DNA from: Raffaelea ambrosiae
Lineage: Eukaryota > Ascomycota > Sordariomycetes > Ophiostomatales > Ophiostomataceae
DNA length: 64,000 nucleotides
Reading direction: 5' to 3'
Assembly: GCA_002778195.1 (NCBI GenBank)
Contig: PCDI01000008.1
Location: 616,655 to 680,654 of the forward strand
Shown here: positions 63,987 through 64,000 of the stretch, in pieces
Numbering within the stretch: the stretch's first letter is position 1
Layout of the letters: each line of letters starts with the position of its first letter
Notes under the pieces: model-generated
What the model was told of the DNA's origin: nothing
What the model saw: the letters and a program-made list of their open reading frames with translations, nothing else
The model's database searches: none
Made by a program: the position numbers and the translations under genes

Positions 63987-64000
63987 GCTGATCAGGGTGT

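Noticed and set aside
1..64000. CRISPR arrays, insertion sequences or viral genes
   Set aside because: None seen. The organism is a fungus, and no repeat-spacer structure or mobile-element protein was recognised.

Overview
The window is nuclear DNA of a filamentous ascomycete (Pezizomycotina). Evidence: short GT-AG introns of about 46-140 bases with CTAAC/CTGAC-type branch sites, five Zn2Cys6 regulators, a LaeA-like methyltransferase, MFS carriers, a P450, and fungal-only families such as DUF3431. I see no viral, bacterial or transposon gene and no convincing tRNA or rRNA. Gene models below come from joining reading frames at splice sites; none is supported by RNA.

Region 1 (0.4-13 kb): a PD-(D/E)XK-like protein; then a sugar-acid neighbourhood made of a Zn2Cys6/fungal_trans_2 regulator, the remnant of a class II aldolase, an SMP-30-type lactonase and an L-rhamnose-1-dehydrogenase-like SDR; then a nine-exon LaeA-like methyltransferase with a 7-nt exon. 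A gene-poor stretch follows and holds an NmrA-like remnant.

Region 2 (13.7-24 kb): an orphan 694-aa protein, a DUF3431 type II membrane protein, a broken-looking ankyrin gene, a MARVEL-type tetraspanner and a small secreted cysteine-rich protein.

Region 3 (24.5-35.5 kb): a monocarboxylate-type MFS carrier, a TetX-like FAD monooxygenase, two Zn2Cys6 regulators and a Dal5-type MFS carrier. The gene pairs are divergent or convergent, as in a small detoxification or catabolic cluster. A 20-bp minisatellite lies at 36.35-36.5 kb.

Region 4 (36.7-44.1 kb): acetoacetyl-CoA synthetase divergent from an AidB-like acyl-CoA dehydrogenase, followed by a Zn2Cys6 regulator.

Region 5 (44.8-64 kb) is the most interesting part. 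It holds a peroxisomal FAD amine oxidase, a D-amino-acid oxidase with a damaged 5' end, gentisate 1,2-dioxygenase, an aromatic-ring FAD monooxygenase, a cytosolic gamma-glutamyltranspeptidase, a Zn2Cys6 regulator, a cytochrome P450, a Rid-family protein, an amino-acid/choline permease and a DadA/glycine-oxidase-like enzyme. Many of the intergenic regions carry CGG triplets repeated exactly every 9 bp (CGG-N6-CGG), often with the core CGGYNTTSTCGG. The largest array, four CGGs, lies in front of the regulator itself. I read this as a co-regulated catabolic cluster that takes up a nitrogen-containing, probably aromatic compound, releases and oxidises the amino part, and opens the ring by the gentisate route. 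The substrate is not known.
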